From: Porphyromonas gingivalis ATCC 33277
Lineage (GTDB): Bacteria > Bacteroidota > Bacteroidia > Bacteroidales > Porphyromonadaceae
DNA: 64,000 bases
Direction of reading: 5' to 3'
Assembly: GCF_000010505.1 (NCBI RefSeq)
Contig: NC_010729.1
Span: forward strand, 416,001-480,000
In this document: piece by piece, positions 39,501 through 46,881 of the stretch
How the letters are laid out: each line of letters starts with the position of its first letter
How positions within the stretch are numbered: the first letter of the stretch is position 1
Notes under the pieces: generated by a model
Database searches by the model: none
What the model saw: the letters and a program-made list of their open reading frames with translations, nothing else
Told to the model about the DNA's origin: nothing
Position numbers and translations under genes: made by a program

Positions 39501-40477
39501 TCCTCCTCTTTGTGCTGATCGAAGAGGTTATAAGGTGTTCCCGATAGATGTAATGCCTTTGTATCCTTACTCATCAACTGACCTAATACGGCTTTCCCCA
39601 GCTCGGTCTGTGTCCCTTCGTGTGCCTCGTCCACAATCACTAAATCCCATGAAGTAGAGAAGACTTCGTTGTTTTTGTCAAACTTACCTCCTACGTCCTT
39701 CGAACCACGCATATCTTGCATAGAGGCAAAATAGACACACTTTTTCCCTTGGGAAGCAAGCTTTTCGAGAGAAGCGAAGCTCTCACCTTTGCTGCGAGAG
39801 CCATAGTGCCATTCAGGACGGTCGTAGAAGGTTTTACCAAAGTCCTCAAACCAGCTGGCATCTACCACTGGGCGATGCGTGATGATAATCGTACGTACAG
39901 CTTCCATCTCTTTGGCAACACGCAGGGCACAGAGCGTTTTGCCAAAACGCATCTTGGCATTCCACAGCATCTTATTCCCTTTGCGGAACTGCTTGAGCGT
40001 GCGCTCGATGGCTTCTTTCTGCTCAGGACGCAGAATAATGGGGTTGTCAGATAGCGTCACTTCGCTTGCCCCCAAGCTATCCTTGCCCTCCTTGATGGCC
40101 GAGATGGCACGCTTGACGGTTGCTAAGTCGCAAGAATACCACTCGGTAGCTCCTGCAAAAGACTTGCGTTTGACGCCTGAACGCTCCAGTACGCTATGCA
40201 CTTGCTTGTCGTTGAATGAGCAGACACGTCCACCTGAGAAATAAATGGTTAGCTCGGTATATAGCAATTCGTAACCGATACCTGCAGTTTTGGTATACTG
40301 GTCGATACGAGCTTTGGCTGCTTTGTTGAGCACCTCACTATTCGGTTCGGTGGAAGCCGAACCCACATCATCGTTAAGGGTGGTTTCTCCTATTTTGAGG
40401 CTACCCTCGTGCCGGGCATCTGCAATAGCAAACACATATATAAGGCGGGGTTTGAGAGAAGATTCAAAGGTCGCCAT
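36503..40477 (-). CDS. Single-chain restriction-modification enzyme: GIY-YIG nuclease, DEAH translocase, adenine methyltransferase
   Basis: A 1324-aa protein. The N-terminal 130 residues look like a T5orf172/GIY-YIG nuclease (RLIYVFAIAD, LKIGETT near 28-33). A superfamily 2 helicase follows, with MRFGKT near 176-181, VIVDEAHEG near 283, LHLSGTPYNL near 310 and TTGVSIKPWTG further on. A class I N6-adenine methyltransferase comes next: TPWRVVNMHLGDSIG as motif X, ILEINSKSGLYPLYAAY as a divergent motif I, and IGNPPYQ near 990 as motif IV. The last 300 residues are probably target recognition. It resembles the type ISP layout (LlaGI), but with a GIY-YIG nuclease. It starts 9 bp after its partner's stop. 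Confidence 0.8.
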   Translation of the reverse strand: MATFESSLKPRLIYVFAIADARHEGSLKIGETTLNDDVGSASTEPNSEVLNKAAKARIDQYTKTAGIGYELLYTELTIYFSGGRVCSFNDKQVHSVLERSGVKRKSFAGATEWYSCDLATVKRAISAIKEGKDSLGASEVTLSDNPIILRPEQKEAIERTLKQFRKGNKMLWNAKMRFGKTLCALRVAKEMEAVRTIIITHRPVVDASWFEDFGKTFYDRPEWHYGSRSKGESFASLEKLASQGKKCVYFASMQDMRGSKDVGGKFDKNNEVFSTSWDLVIVDEAHEGTQTELGKAVLGQLMSKDTKALHLSGTPYNLFDQHKEEEVFTWDYVMEQQAKIDWEINHLGDTNPYASLPAIHIYTYDLGRLMSEYSDEEKAFNFREFFRTREDGSFVHEGDIDRFLSLLCREDEEALYPYSNEHFRQIFRHTLWILPGVRAAKALSKKLSKHPIFGLFKVANVAGDGDDEEEESRDALELVNQAIGKDPDETYTITLSCGRLTTGVSIKPWTGVFMMAGSYSTSASGYMQTIFRVQTPYTHNGYMKTECYAFDFAPDRTLRVLAEAAKVSYKAGKQSESDRKLLGDFLNFCPIISIEGSRMKPYDVNTMLGQLKRAQIEKVVQDGFENGALYNDELLKLTEVELHDFDELKGIIGKTKAMAKSGDIDINHQGLTHEQYEEKERLEKRKKKGLTPEEKKRLDELKAKGDQRREAVSILRGISIRMPLMLYGAEMKDEDKELTIDNFANLVDEQSWQEFMPRGVTKAVFRRFKRYYDPDIFREAGKRIREMARMADKFTIEERIGRIASIFSTFRNPDKETVLTPWRVVNMHLGDSIGGYCFMSEDFSTPIALPRYIEHQGITNEVFHPKSIILEINSKSGLYPLYAAYNIYRTRVEEAREKYGDVTRAFALQLWDRTLEENIFVVCKTPMARYITMRTLRGFRDVVTHTEYYPDLIENITNQPDSVVNMLRSGKRFWKINNDENMKIDAIIGNPPYQVMNQGKGNGSDPIYHKFFDLAMVLAPQGTLIHPARFLFNAGKTPKEWNEKMLSDKHYRVVDYWPNSAEVFPTVDVKGGIATSYWNKKMILGPIGMFSAFDELHHILYKVEQTNPLPFSNLVAPRELYRITDELYQEHPDLNGRQSAGHKYSFGANIFDVFPEVFFDEYPQGREEKMACIYGRANKQRCYKWCKRSYITHPENFAKYKVIIPKTNGSGAIGEVLSTPIIGTPIMGYTDTFISIGAFDTRDEAEACLRYVKTKFARTMLGILKATQDNPKETWRLVPLQDFTAESDIDWTQPVAEIDRQLYRKYGLNESEIAFVEEKVRPMD

Positions 40478-40486
40478 AGTGAGAGA

Positions 40487-41524
40487 TTATATATTATTCT
40501 TTATCAGATCAACGAATCGAATTTTGCGATTATTCTCTCCCGTCTTGGGGTCTTTACAGCCCCAGTCTCGAATGAGGCAGTACGTGCCGTTATGCTTTTT
40601 GATGCTTTCGTTTTGGCAGCCGGGGCAGAGTATCAGCTCCTCCATAGACTCAAAGAGGTCGTCCGGGAGGACGGACACACCATGTGTGCAACTATTAGGG
40701 ACGACTCCCTTGAGCCCATCCATCTGCCAGACATTCCAAGAGATAATATAGGCAATATACTCAATGGATTTGTCGAGGGGACGCTTACCGAACTTCTCCT
40801 CATAATACTCGATAAAGGTGATTAGTAGTGCCTCACGAGCAAGGAGCAGGTTATCGCCTTGCCATTCATAAGCATAGATGTTTTTATATGCCTTTTGAGC
40901 CATCTTGAGCCATTCGCCGGTGCTTGAAGTATTCTCTGAGATGATGCGAAGCTTTCTGTCGAGCATACCGATACGTTGAGGAATAGGGATAAACTCCCCC
41001 GTAGTAGTGTCATACCTGCTCACAAGATAAGGAGCTTCGCCACAAGTAATTTCCATACGCGTGGAGCATACATAGTCTTTCCATGTCTTACCTTCGGGGA
41101 AGGTAATAGGTTCGGTAGTTGCAATCCAAGTCTTTGTCTCGGGTTGCTCAATATTAAACACATCCTTACGACCAAACCAAGCCTCATCGATCAGATTATT
41201 CTGAGCGTTGCAAACCCAAGAGGGGGTGAATACTTCTGCTTTATCTTTGGTGCGGTTGGCTTGTTCTTCCTTGGACTTCAGCACTCTGGGCTGTATTACA
41301 GTGTCATGCTCCCCTGTAATGCTGTCAGTCGTAATTGGTGCATCGTATTTGTACGCATCTCCCAGTGTAGTATAGTCATCTGTAGCCCAAAAGATATTCC
41401 TCTGAGTCGTATGGTCAAAGAGGAGTCTTTGCAGAAGTCCTTCGGACTGACGCAGTAGTTCATTCTCACTAATGTCGACCCCCATCTTCATATCGCTCAC
41501 GAGTAACCTCTTTGCATTTGACAA
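40487..41524 (-). CDS. Restriction subunit M-like protein, methyltransferase fold without NPPY
   Basis: A 345-aa protein from a TTG at 41524; the first in-frame ATG is at 41491. EVFTPSWVCNAQNNLID near residue 98 is like motif X of adenine methyltransferases. EITCGEAPYLVSRYD near 160 is like motif I, and AYEWQGDNLLLARE near 220 like the acidic-loop motif. No (D/N)PP(Y/F) motif is present, so catalysis on its own is unlikely. The C-terminus has a possible zinc site (CPGC at 300-303, C316, C323). It is the first gene of the operon and probably a partner of the large R-M protein. Confidence 0.7.
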   Translation of the reverse strand: MSNAKRLLVSDMKMGVDISENELLRQSEGLLQRLLFDHTTQRNIFWATDDYTTLGDAYKYDAPITTDSITGEHDTVIQPRVLKSKEEQANRTKDKAEVFTPSWVCNAQNNLIDEAWFGRKDVFNIEQPETKTWIATTEPITFPEGKTWKDYVCSTRMEITCGEAPYLVSRYDTTTGEFIPIPQRIGMLDRKLRIISENTSSTGEWLKMAQKAYKNIYAYEWQGDNLLLAREALLITFIEYYEEKFGKRPLDKSIEYIAYIISWNVWQMDGLKGVVPNSCTHGVSVLPDDLFESMEELILCPGCQNESIKKHNGTYCLIRDWGCKDPKTGENNRKIRFVDLIKNNI

Positions 41525-41538
41525 GCAGTGGTTGTCAA
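41518..41538. promoter_or_regulatory. Inverted repeat over the start of the R-M operon
   Basis: TTGACAA (41518-41524), seven bases, TTGTCAA (41532-41538) is a perfect palindrome placed on the proposed start codon. It could be an operator or an mRNA hairpin limiting translation of the partner protein. Confidence 0.4.
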
Positions 41539-41684
41539 ATTACTGTATACCATATAGAATTGCCATTTTGGGCACAGATTAGAAATAGGCACAACAAATC
41601 TGCCCCTACTCTTAGCCACCGGTTGGGACATCACCAGAAAAAGGGCCTCGGTCTTTATCGTTTTATCTAAACTCATTACATAAG

Positions 41685-41692
41685 CAAAGGTA
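41685..41692 (-). promoter_or_regulatory. Promoter -7 element for the R-M operon
   Basis: On the minus strand TACCTTTG matches the consensus. It implies a leader of about 155 nt before 41524. No exact TTTG box at 19-20 bp. Confidence 0.5.
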
Positions 41693-41808
41693 CTAAGTTA
41701 GGGGCATACTAACGAAGGAAAATGGATATTTCTTTACCGAGTAGATCAAAGTGCAACAGATGAGATAAACAGCAGAGATTTCGGGGCATCGGGGTTGGGC
41801 TTTTTTGC

Positions 41809-41816
41809 TACATTTG
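41809..41816 (+). promoter_or_regulatory. Promoter-like box of an orphan unit
   Basis: TACATTTG matches the -7 consensus on the plus strand, about 70 bp before a short ATG frame and 250 bp before a strong terminator. No good upstream box. Confidence 0.35.
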
Positions 41817-41887
41817 CAGAGCGATAGGCAGCTCTCAAAAGAATACCGGAGTATATCGGAGAAGGCTTGTCGGACGAAGATAATTGC

Positions 41888-42010
41888 ATGAATAACAGAT
41901 ATATGGCAATAGATATGCATACGGATTTCTCTTTTAGCAACAATCCATTGAGACGATTCATTGGGACTGATATAAGCGTCTCTCATCGCAGTATTCGGAT
42001 GAAGAGCTGA
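41888..42010 (+). CDS. Candidate 40-aa peptide, unrecognised
   Basis: An ATG-TGA frame begins MNNRYMAIDMHTDFSF and ends IRMKS. It lies between a TACATTTG box and a 16-bp-stem terminator. No homologue is recognised and no hydrophobic segment is present. The same interval could instead make a non-coding RNA or be the remains of a lost gene. Confidence 0.25.
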   Translation: MNNRYMAIDMHTDFSFSNNPLRRFIGTDISVSHRSIRMKS

Positions 42011-42065
42011 TACGCCTATGATGATATAGAGAGGTGTAGCTCTGCTGTAAGTCTCCGAACATATA

Positions 42066-42112
42066 CGACACCCGCCCGATTTCTTCTTGAATCGGGCGGG
42101 TGTCGCTGTTTT
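42066..42112 (+). terminator. Strong intrinsic terminator without an obvious upstream gene
   Basis: CGACACCCGCCCGATT (42066-42081) pairs perfectly over 16 bp with 42090-42105 around an 8-nt loop, followed by CTGTTTT. The T tract faces the plus strand, where no recognised gene precedes it. Confidence 0.85.
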
Positions 42113-42143
42113 ATCACCTTACGAAAGGGCTTTTTGAGGGCTG

Positions 42144-42250
42144 CGATTTATATACAAAACGTTTTCGATTTATATATTTATTGAAATCGTTTTATATATA
42201 AATTGAAAATGATTTATATACAGTTCGAAAACGTTTTATATATCAATCGT
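42144..42250. repeat. AT-rich iterated motif cluster
   Basis: GATTTATATA occurs three times and GTTTTATATAT twice, on both sides of AACGTTTT palindromes. Two 23-bp blocks (42183-42205 and 42227-42249) share GAAAnCGTTTTATATATnAA with four differences in all. The rest of 42251-42559 has no clear feature other than a TATCTTTG box at 42550-42557, too close to the mltG ATG for a normal leader. Confidence 0.7.
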
Positions 42251-42559
42251 GATTCGATCTTTTGAATAGTGGATTTTCGCTTCACGAAGTCTAATTTTTC
42301 ATCTTCCCGATTTCAAAATCCGTTTCCTTTCGGACGCTTATTTGGAATGATTCTAAATTCTTCTTCGTTGTTGAAAATTTTTTTGGCACGTATTTTAGAG
42401 GGGTCTTATGATATGAAGAGAGGGCAATAAGTTGTTCAAAGGAAAGATACGCCTCGCATGTTTTTACACCCGTATGAAGCGATGCACTCTTGAGATTTAC
42501 GGAGGACCGTAACGATTTAGACGAAACTCCGGAGCAGGATAAATGCTTTATCTTTGGGC

Positions 42560-43654
42560 ATGGTTCAGAAAAAACGCAAGAAAACGACCTACAGCAGATC
42601 CGCCTCCCACAGAAAAAAGAGGAATCGCACACGCAGAAGAGCTGTGATCCTTTGGATCACGGCACTACTCCTTATACCGATGGCTCTTGTTTCGCTGGGA
42701 GCTTACCTGCTACTGTCTCCTGCCGGCAATGCCCGGGAAAATACCTATATATATATCCGACCGACTACGACACTGACCGATGTAGAGCGACAGCTCCAGC
42801 AGAATACCCGACTGCGGAGGCCTTCGTTTTTCCATCTGGCAGCGCGATATTATAAATTAGAGGAAAAGCTCCGCCCGGGTCGCTATGGAATAGCTCCACG
42901 AATGAATACCAAGCAGATACTGGAGACTTTGGCACACGGAAAACAGTCGGCTGTACGCTTCCACCTCCGCCACGTCCGCACACAGGAGGATCTGATCGGA
43001 AGGATGACGGGCAAACTGATGATGAAGCCGGAAGAGCTTTCTTCCCTGTTGGCCGACTCCGCTTTCTGCGATTCGCTGGGATTCGATCCACACTCCATCC
43101 GCAGCCTTTTTCTGCCCGAAACATACGAAGTGGATTGGGACATTAGGCCAAAGGACTTGGTTCTGAGGCTGAAGAGATACTACGACCGCTATTGGACAGC
43201 AGAGCGACGGAGTCTGGCCGACTCATTGGGGCTGACGCCGATCCAAGTATCCATTATCGCATCCATCGTGGAGGAGGAGTCGGGAAAATCCGATGAATAC
43301 CCGCAGATAGCCGGTCTCTATATCCGTCGCTTGCGTGAGGGGATGCTCTTGCAGGCCGATCCGACGGTGAAGTTTGCGATGGGAGACTTTTCCATCCGTA
43401 GGATCCTGAATGTCCATTTGCAGACGGATTCCCCGTACAACACTTATAAAAACGAAGGACTGCCTCCGGGCCCGATCCGGCTACCGCATACCGCGACCAT
43501 GGACAGCGTGCTCCGAGCGGATCGGCATGGCTACCTGTATATGTGTGCCAAGGAGGACTTCTCCGGCCGTCACCGTTTTGCCCACACCTATGCCGAACAC
43601 CAACGCAATGCGGCTCTCTATCGCAAAGCACTCAATGAAAGGGGGATCAAATGA
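42560..43654 (+). CDS. mltG: Endolytic murein transglycosylase MltG
   Basis: About 364 aa from the ATG at 42560; a TTG two codons upstream is possible. A very basic cytoplasmic tail (KKRKKTTYSRSASHRKKRN) precedes one membrane anchor (VILWITALLLIPMALVSLG). The YceG/MltG domain contains LPETYEVDW, the catalytic-glutamate segment ASIVEEESGKSDEYPQIAG, and LQTDSPYNTYKNEGLPPGPI. It cuts nascent glycan strands and is thought to set their length. It overlaps tcdA by 4 bp (ATGA). Confidence 0.93.
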   Translation: MVQKKRKKTTYSRSASHRKKRNRTRRRAVILWITALLLIPMALVSLGAYLLLSPAGNARENTYIYIRPTTTLTDVERQLQQNTRLRRPSFFHLAARYYKLEEKLRPGRYGIAPRMNTKQILETLAHGKQSAVRFHLRHVRTQEDLIGRMTGKLMMKPEELSSLLADSAFCDSLGFDPHSIRSLFLPETYEVDWDIRPKDLVLRLKRYYDRYWTAERRSLADSLGLTPIQVSIIASIVEEESGKSDEYPQIAGLYIRRLREGMLLQADPTVKFAMGDFSIRRILNVHLQTDSPYNTYKNEGLPPGPIRLPHTATMDSVLRADRHGYLYMCAKEDFSGRHRFAHTYAEHQRNAALYRKALNERGIK

Positions 43655-44400
43655 CCGAAGAAACGGAAAAGCCCCTCATGGACGGCAGTTGGGATGAGAG
43701 GACGGAGCTGCTCATAGGCACGGAAGCAGCCGACAAGCTCCGGCACTCGCATATACTGATCGTCGGCACCGGCGGAGTAGGCGGCTATGCAGCAGAGATG
43801 CTCTGCCGTGCAGGAGTGGGCAGACTGACTTTGGTGGATGCCGATGTAGTGAATCCGTCCAATATCAACAGGCAGATCATAGCCCTGCACAGTACCGTCG
43901 GCCGGTCTAAAGTAGAGGTGTTGGCCGATCGTCTGCAGGATATCAATCCACGGGTAAAGGTCTATCCGGTTGCCGCTTTTCTAAAAGATGAGGCTATGGA
44001 GGAGCTGCTGGATGCAGCCAAATACGACTTTGTGGTCGATGCCATCGATTCGCTCAGTCCGAAAGTATTCCTCATCGCCCTAAGCAAGCGGCGAGGCCTG
44101 CCGGTAATCAGTTCGATGGGAGCAGGAGCCAAACGCGATGCCTCGCTTATCGATGTGGCGGACATAGCCCGATCGTACAACTGCACGTTGGCACGTGCTG
44201 TCCGTAAGCGACTCCGCAAGCTGGGAATATCACGCGGCGTGCCGGTCGTATTCAGCAGCGAGTTGCCGGACGAAAGCTCTGTAATGGAGATCGAAGGAGA
44301 ACGCTGCAAACGCTCCACAGCCGGTACCATATCCTATATGCCGGCTATTTTCGGTTGCAGGATAGCCGCTTATGTAATAGAAAAACTGACCGAACAATGA
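43651..44400 (+). CDS. tcdA: tRNA threonylcarbamoyladenosine dehydratase TcdA
   Basis: A 249-aa E1-like (ThiF/MoeB fold) enzyme that cyclises t6A37 to ct6A in an ATP-dependent step. [20 protein letters not shown] near residue 39 is the nucleotide-binding loop, [17 protein letters not shown] the ATP-contact segment, and [13 protein letters not shown] the third E1 motif. [13 protein letters not shown] is typical of TcdA rather than ThiF. It shares its substrate chain with TsaD, encoded 35 kb away in this window. The start and stop both overlap neighbours as ATGA. Confidence 0.92.
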   Translation: MTEETEKPLMDGSWDERTELLIGTEAADKLRHSHILIVGTGGVGGYAAEMLCRAGVGRLTLVDADVVNPSNINRQIIALHSTVGRSKVEVLADRLQDINPRVKVYPVAAFLKDEAMEELLDAAKYDFVVDAIDSLSPKVFLIALSKRRGLPVISSMGAGAKRDASLIDVADIARSYNCTLARAVRKRLRKLGISRGVPVVFSSELPDESSVMEIEGERCKRSTAGTISYMPAIFGCRIAAYVIEKLTEQ

Positions 44401-45056
44401 TTATAGAAGCTCGCAACATTCGCAAGAGTTTCGGCTCTCTGGAAGTACTGAAAGGGGTAGATATTGCCATCGACCGTGGGGAGATAGTCTCCATCGTCGG
44501 CACAAGCGGTGCCGGAAAGACCACGCTGCTGCAAATTCTGGGTACGCTCGATCGGGCGGACAGCGGAGAATTGCGTATCGACGGCACCGATATAATGGGC
44601 ATGAACAATCGGAAGCAAGCCGAATTTCGCAATAGACGGCTGGGATTCATCTTCCAATTTCACCGATTGCTACCCGAATTTACAGCTCTGGAAAACGTGA
44701 TGATACCGGCTCTGATAGCCGGAAAGAGCCGAAAAGAGGCTTCTTGCGAAGCTGAACGGCTGCTTTCCGATCTGAACCTCAGCGACAGAGCTTCGCATAA
44801 GCCATCGGAACTCTCCGGCGGTGAGAAGCAGCGGATAGCCGTGGCACGTGCTCTGGTGAACCATCCGGCCATCATCCTTGCCGACGAACCGAGCGGCAGT
44901 CTGGACTCAGCGCACAAAGAAGAGCTGCACGCTCTCTTCTTCCGTCTGTGCCGAGAGATGGGACAGACCTTCCTGATAGTCACCCACGATGAGAAATTGG
45001 CAGCCGGCACCGACCGCATCCTCCACATGCGCGACGGGCTACTCTTCTCGGAATAA
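44397..45056 (+). CDS. lolD: Lipoprotein-releasing ABC transporter ATPase LolD
   Basis: A 219-aa ATPase of the LolCDE/MacB type. Walker [10 protein letters not shown], signature LSGGEKQR and Walker [10 protein letters not shown] are intact, and the [19 protein letters not shown]-loop segment is diagnostic for the LolD group. LolCDE extracts lipoproteins from the inner membrane. The permease subunits are not adjacent, as is common in Bacteroidetes. Start chosen at the ATGA overlap with tcdA; an upstream in-frame ATG at 44355 would lie deep inside tcdA. Confidence 0.88.
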   Translation: MIIEARNIRKSFGSLEVLKGVDIAIDRGEIVSIVGTSGAGKTTLLQILGTLDRADSGELRIDGTDIMGMNNRKQAEFRNRRLGFIFQFHRLLPEFTALENVMIPALIAGKSRKEASCEAERLLSDLNLSDRASHKPSELSGGEKQRIAVARALVNHPAIILADEPSGSLDSAHKEELHALFFRLCREMGQTFLIVTHDEKLAAGTDRILHMRDGLLFSE

Positions 45057-45085
45057 CCCAACCGCCAAACAGCCCCGATACACAG

Positions 45086-45790
45086 ATGAAAGACTCCTTC
45101 CACTTCGGCAAATCGGAAAGCATTATCAGCATCTTGCTCCTGCTGATGGTCATCGTCGGGCTATTCATCTTCAAAGCAAGGCCGGCCAGTGGCAATGCAC
45201 CTGTGGCCGAAGCTGTTCAAACGTCGGCTGATGAACCGGGTAGAAAAGAAGAAAAGAAGAATTACGTCAGGCCTTATTCATCCTCGGAACAATCGCGCAA
45301 GAAAAGCCGCGACAGCATCGTGACCGATGCGGACTACGTGGGGCCTCCTGTCAGAGAAGCCTATGCCCGATCGGCCGATAAATTTCCTCGCGGTACGGTG
45401 ATCGACCTGAATGCAGCCGATTCGGCTACCCTTACTCGCATACCCGGGATAGGGCCTACATTCGCTCGCCGCATCGTATCCTACCGCCGACAGCTTGGCG
45501 GCTACTATACCGTGCTACAGCTACAGGAGGTTTACGGCATGGACTACGAACGCTTTTGCGCTCTGAGACCATGGTTCAAAATAGGAATCAAGCCGGATCG
45601 TATCGATTTAAAAGGAGTCGTAGGAGATAGTATCCTTCGGCATCCTTATATTAACTATAAACAACGGGCCGAGATCAAACGGCTGCTACGCAGCAGCCAA
45701 TGGCAGGGTAGCTGGGTACAACTACTGAAGCTACCGACCTTCACAAAAGAAGACAGTATAAGACTTTCACCCTATTTCGATATACACTGA
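45086..45790 (+). CDS. Membrane-anchored helix-hairpin-helix (ComEA-like) protein
   Basis: A 234-aa protein with one N-terminal membrane helix (IISILLLLMVIVGLFIF, about residues 13-29). A charged, low-complexity linker follows. Helix-hairpin-helix motifs then appear: VIDLNAADSATLTRIPGIGP near 105 and a second region (HPYINYKQRAEIKRLL near 190). The HhH part binds DNA in ComEA, the envelope DNA receptor of competent bacteria. P. gingivalis takes up DNA naturally, so a role in uptake is plausible but unproven. Confidence 0.8.
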   Translation: MKDSFHFGKSESIISILLLLMVIVGLFIFKARPASGNAPVAEAVQTSADEPGRKEEKKNYVRPYSSSEQSRKKSRDSIVTDADYVGPPVREAYARSADKFPRGTVIDLNAADSATLTRIPGIGPTFARRIVSYRRQLGGYYTVLQLQEVYGMDYERFCALRPWFKIGIKPDRIDLKGVVGDSILRHPYINYKQRAEIKRLLRSSQWQGSWVQLLKLPTFTKEDSIRLSPYFDIH

Positions 45791-45796
45791 AATGAT

Positions 45797-46399
45797 ATGA
45801 TCATCAAGATTTACCCCGACAATCCCAACAGACGAGAATTGGAACGTGCCGTATCGGCTCTTCGCGACGGCAAAGTGATCATCTATCCCACCGAAGTTGG
45901 GTATGCCTACGGATGCGATGCCCTTCAGAATCGGAGCGTGGAGCGGATATGCGAGCTGAAAGGTGTGGATCCTCGGCGCAAAAACCTCTCGATCATGTGT
46001 TCGGACATGAGCATGGCAGCCGAATACTGCCGTATAGACAACGAGGCATTCCGCTATATGAAGGACAACCACATGCAGAAATATACCTTCGTCCTACCGG
46101 CCGGAAGTTCGCTGCCTAAGGTTTTCAAGAATCGAAAGCAGGTAGGTATCCGCCTGGCTCTTCATCCACTGACCCGTCTTCTTGCCGAATCGCTCGGCAG
46201 TCCTTTGCTGACCGGCTCGCTCCCCCTCGATCCTGAAACGCCCGAATACGCTTCGGATCCCGAACTGATCGAAGAGCGCTATGGTCTTACGGTAGAAATG
46301 GTACTCGACGGAGGAATCATCCCGTTCGAACAGACCACGGTGGTCGACTGCACGGTCTCGCCCTACACCATCCTGCGCGAAGGCGGAAGCAAGCCTTAG
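45797..46399 (+). CDS. Sua5/YciO/YrdC family protein, YciO-like
   Basis: A 200-aa single-domain protein. IYPDNPNRRELERAVSAL at the start and IIYPTEVGYAYGCDA near 28 match E. coli YciO better than TsaC. NLSIMCSDMS near 68 and YTFVLPAGSSLPKVF near 95 are the other nucleotide-site segments. YrdC/TsaC makes threonylcarbamoyl-AMP for t6A; YciO is a paralogue of weaker, less certain activity. It ends the mltG-tcdA-lolD-HhH cluster, 6 bp after the HhH gene. Whether a true TsaC is encoded elsewhere cannot be told here. Confidence 0.82.
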   Translation: MIIKIYPDNPNRRELERAVSALRDGKVIIYPTEVGYAYGCDALQNRSVERICELKGVDPRRKNLSIMCSDMSMAAEYCRIDNEAFRYMKDNHMQKYTFVLPAGSSLPKVFKNRKQVGIRLALHPLTRLLAESLGSPLLTGSLPLDPETPEYASDPELIEERYGLTVEMVLDGGIIPFEQTTVVDCTVSPYTILREGGSKP

Positions 46400-46510
46400 G
46401 GAAGCAGCTATCTCCTTTCTTTTTGCTCCAAAAGAAACAGTGGTGGTGGTAAAAGCTGATGGAGAACCGGCTGGAGCCATCAATTTTTTTCCCTCAAATA
46501 CACCTAAAAA

Positions 46511-46546
46511 GAGACCTTTGCACGCCAATTGCCGTGCAAAGGTCTC
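46511..46546. repeat. 36-bp palindrome with MITE-like ends
   Basis: GAGACCTTTGCACG (46511-46524), eight bases, CGTGCAAAGGTCTC (46533-46546) is a perfect 14-bp inverted repeat. Its arms match the GAGACnnTTGCAC terminal pattern of the MITE copies, as if only the two ends remained. It directly abuts the 107-bp repeat. Confidence 0.8.
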
Positions 46547-46653
46547 ATTATACAGAACAAACTGAACCACAGACCCGGAAAGAAACTCGGATTCGGCACT
46601 CCGTTCGAGTGCTTCTTACAGAATTCACCATAGTGTTGCACTTATTGCTGGAA
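46547..46653. repeat. 107-bp interspersed repeat, copy B
   Basis: Same element as 26884-26990, same orientation, about 13 mismatches by eye. It ends 53 bp upstream of the greA promoter box. Confidence 0.85.
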
Positions 46654-46705
46654 TCTGCACCCTGGTCGTCCGAAGAACAAAAGTCGCTCTTATAAGAAAG
46701 ATTAC

Positions 46706-46713
46706 TATCTTTG
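46706..46713 (+). promoter_or_regulatory. Promoter -7 element for greA
   Basis: TATCTTTG fits the consensus. It leaves a leader of about 165 nt before the greA ATG, which holds no clear gene. Confidence 0.55.
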
Positions 46714-46881
46714 CACCGAGCGTAAAGTTGCTCAAACGACTTAAAGAAAGAGTAGAGAGTTCCGGAGACATTCCATATATATGGGTATCTTCCGGGCTTC
46801 TTTTTTCTCTTTGGACGAGAATGGCTGTCAGGTGCAGCCCGAAAAAAAGTTTTTTTCAACCAACGTTACATACAAGACAGT

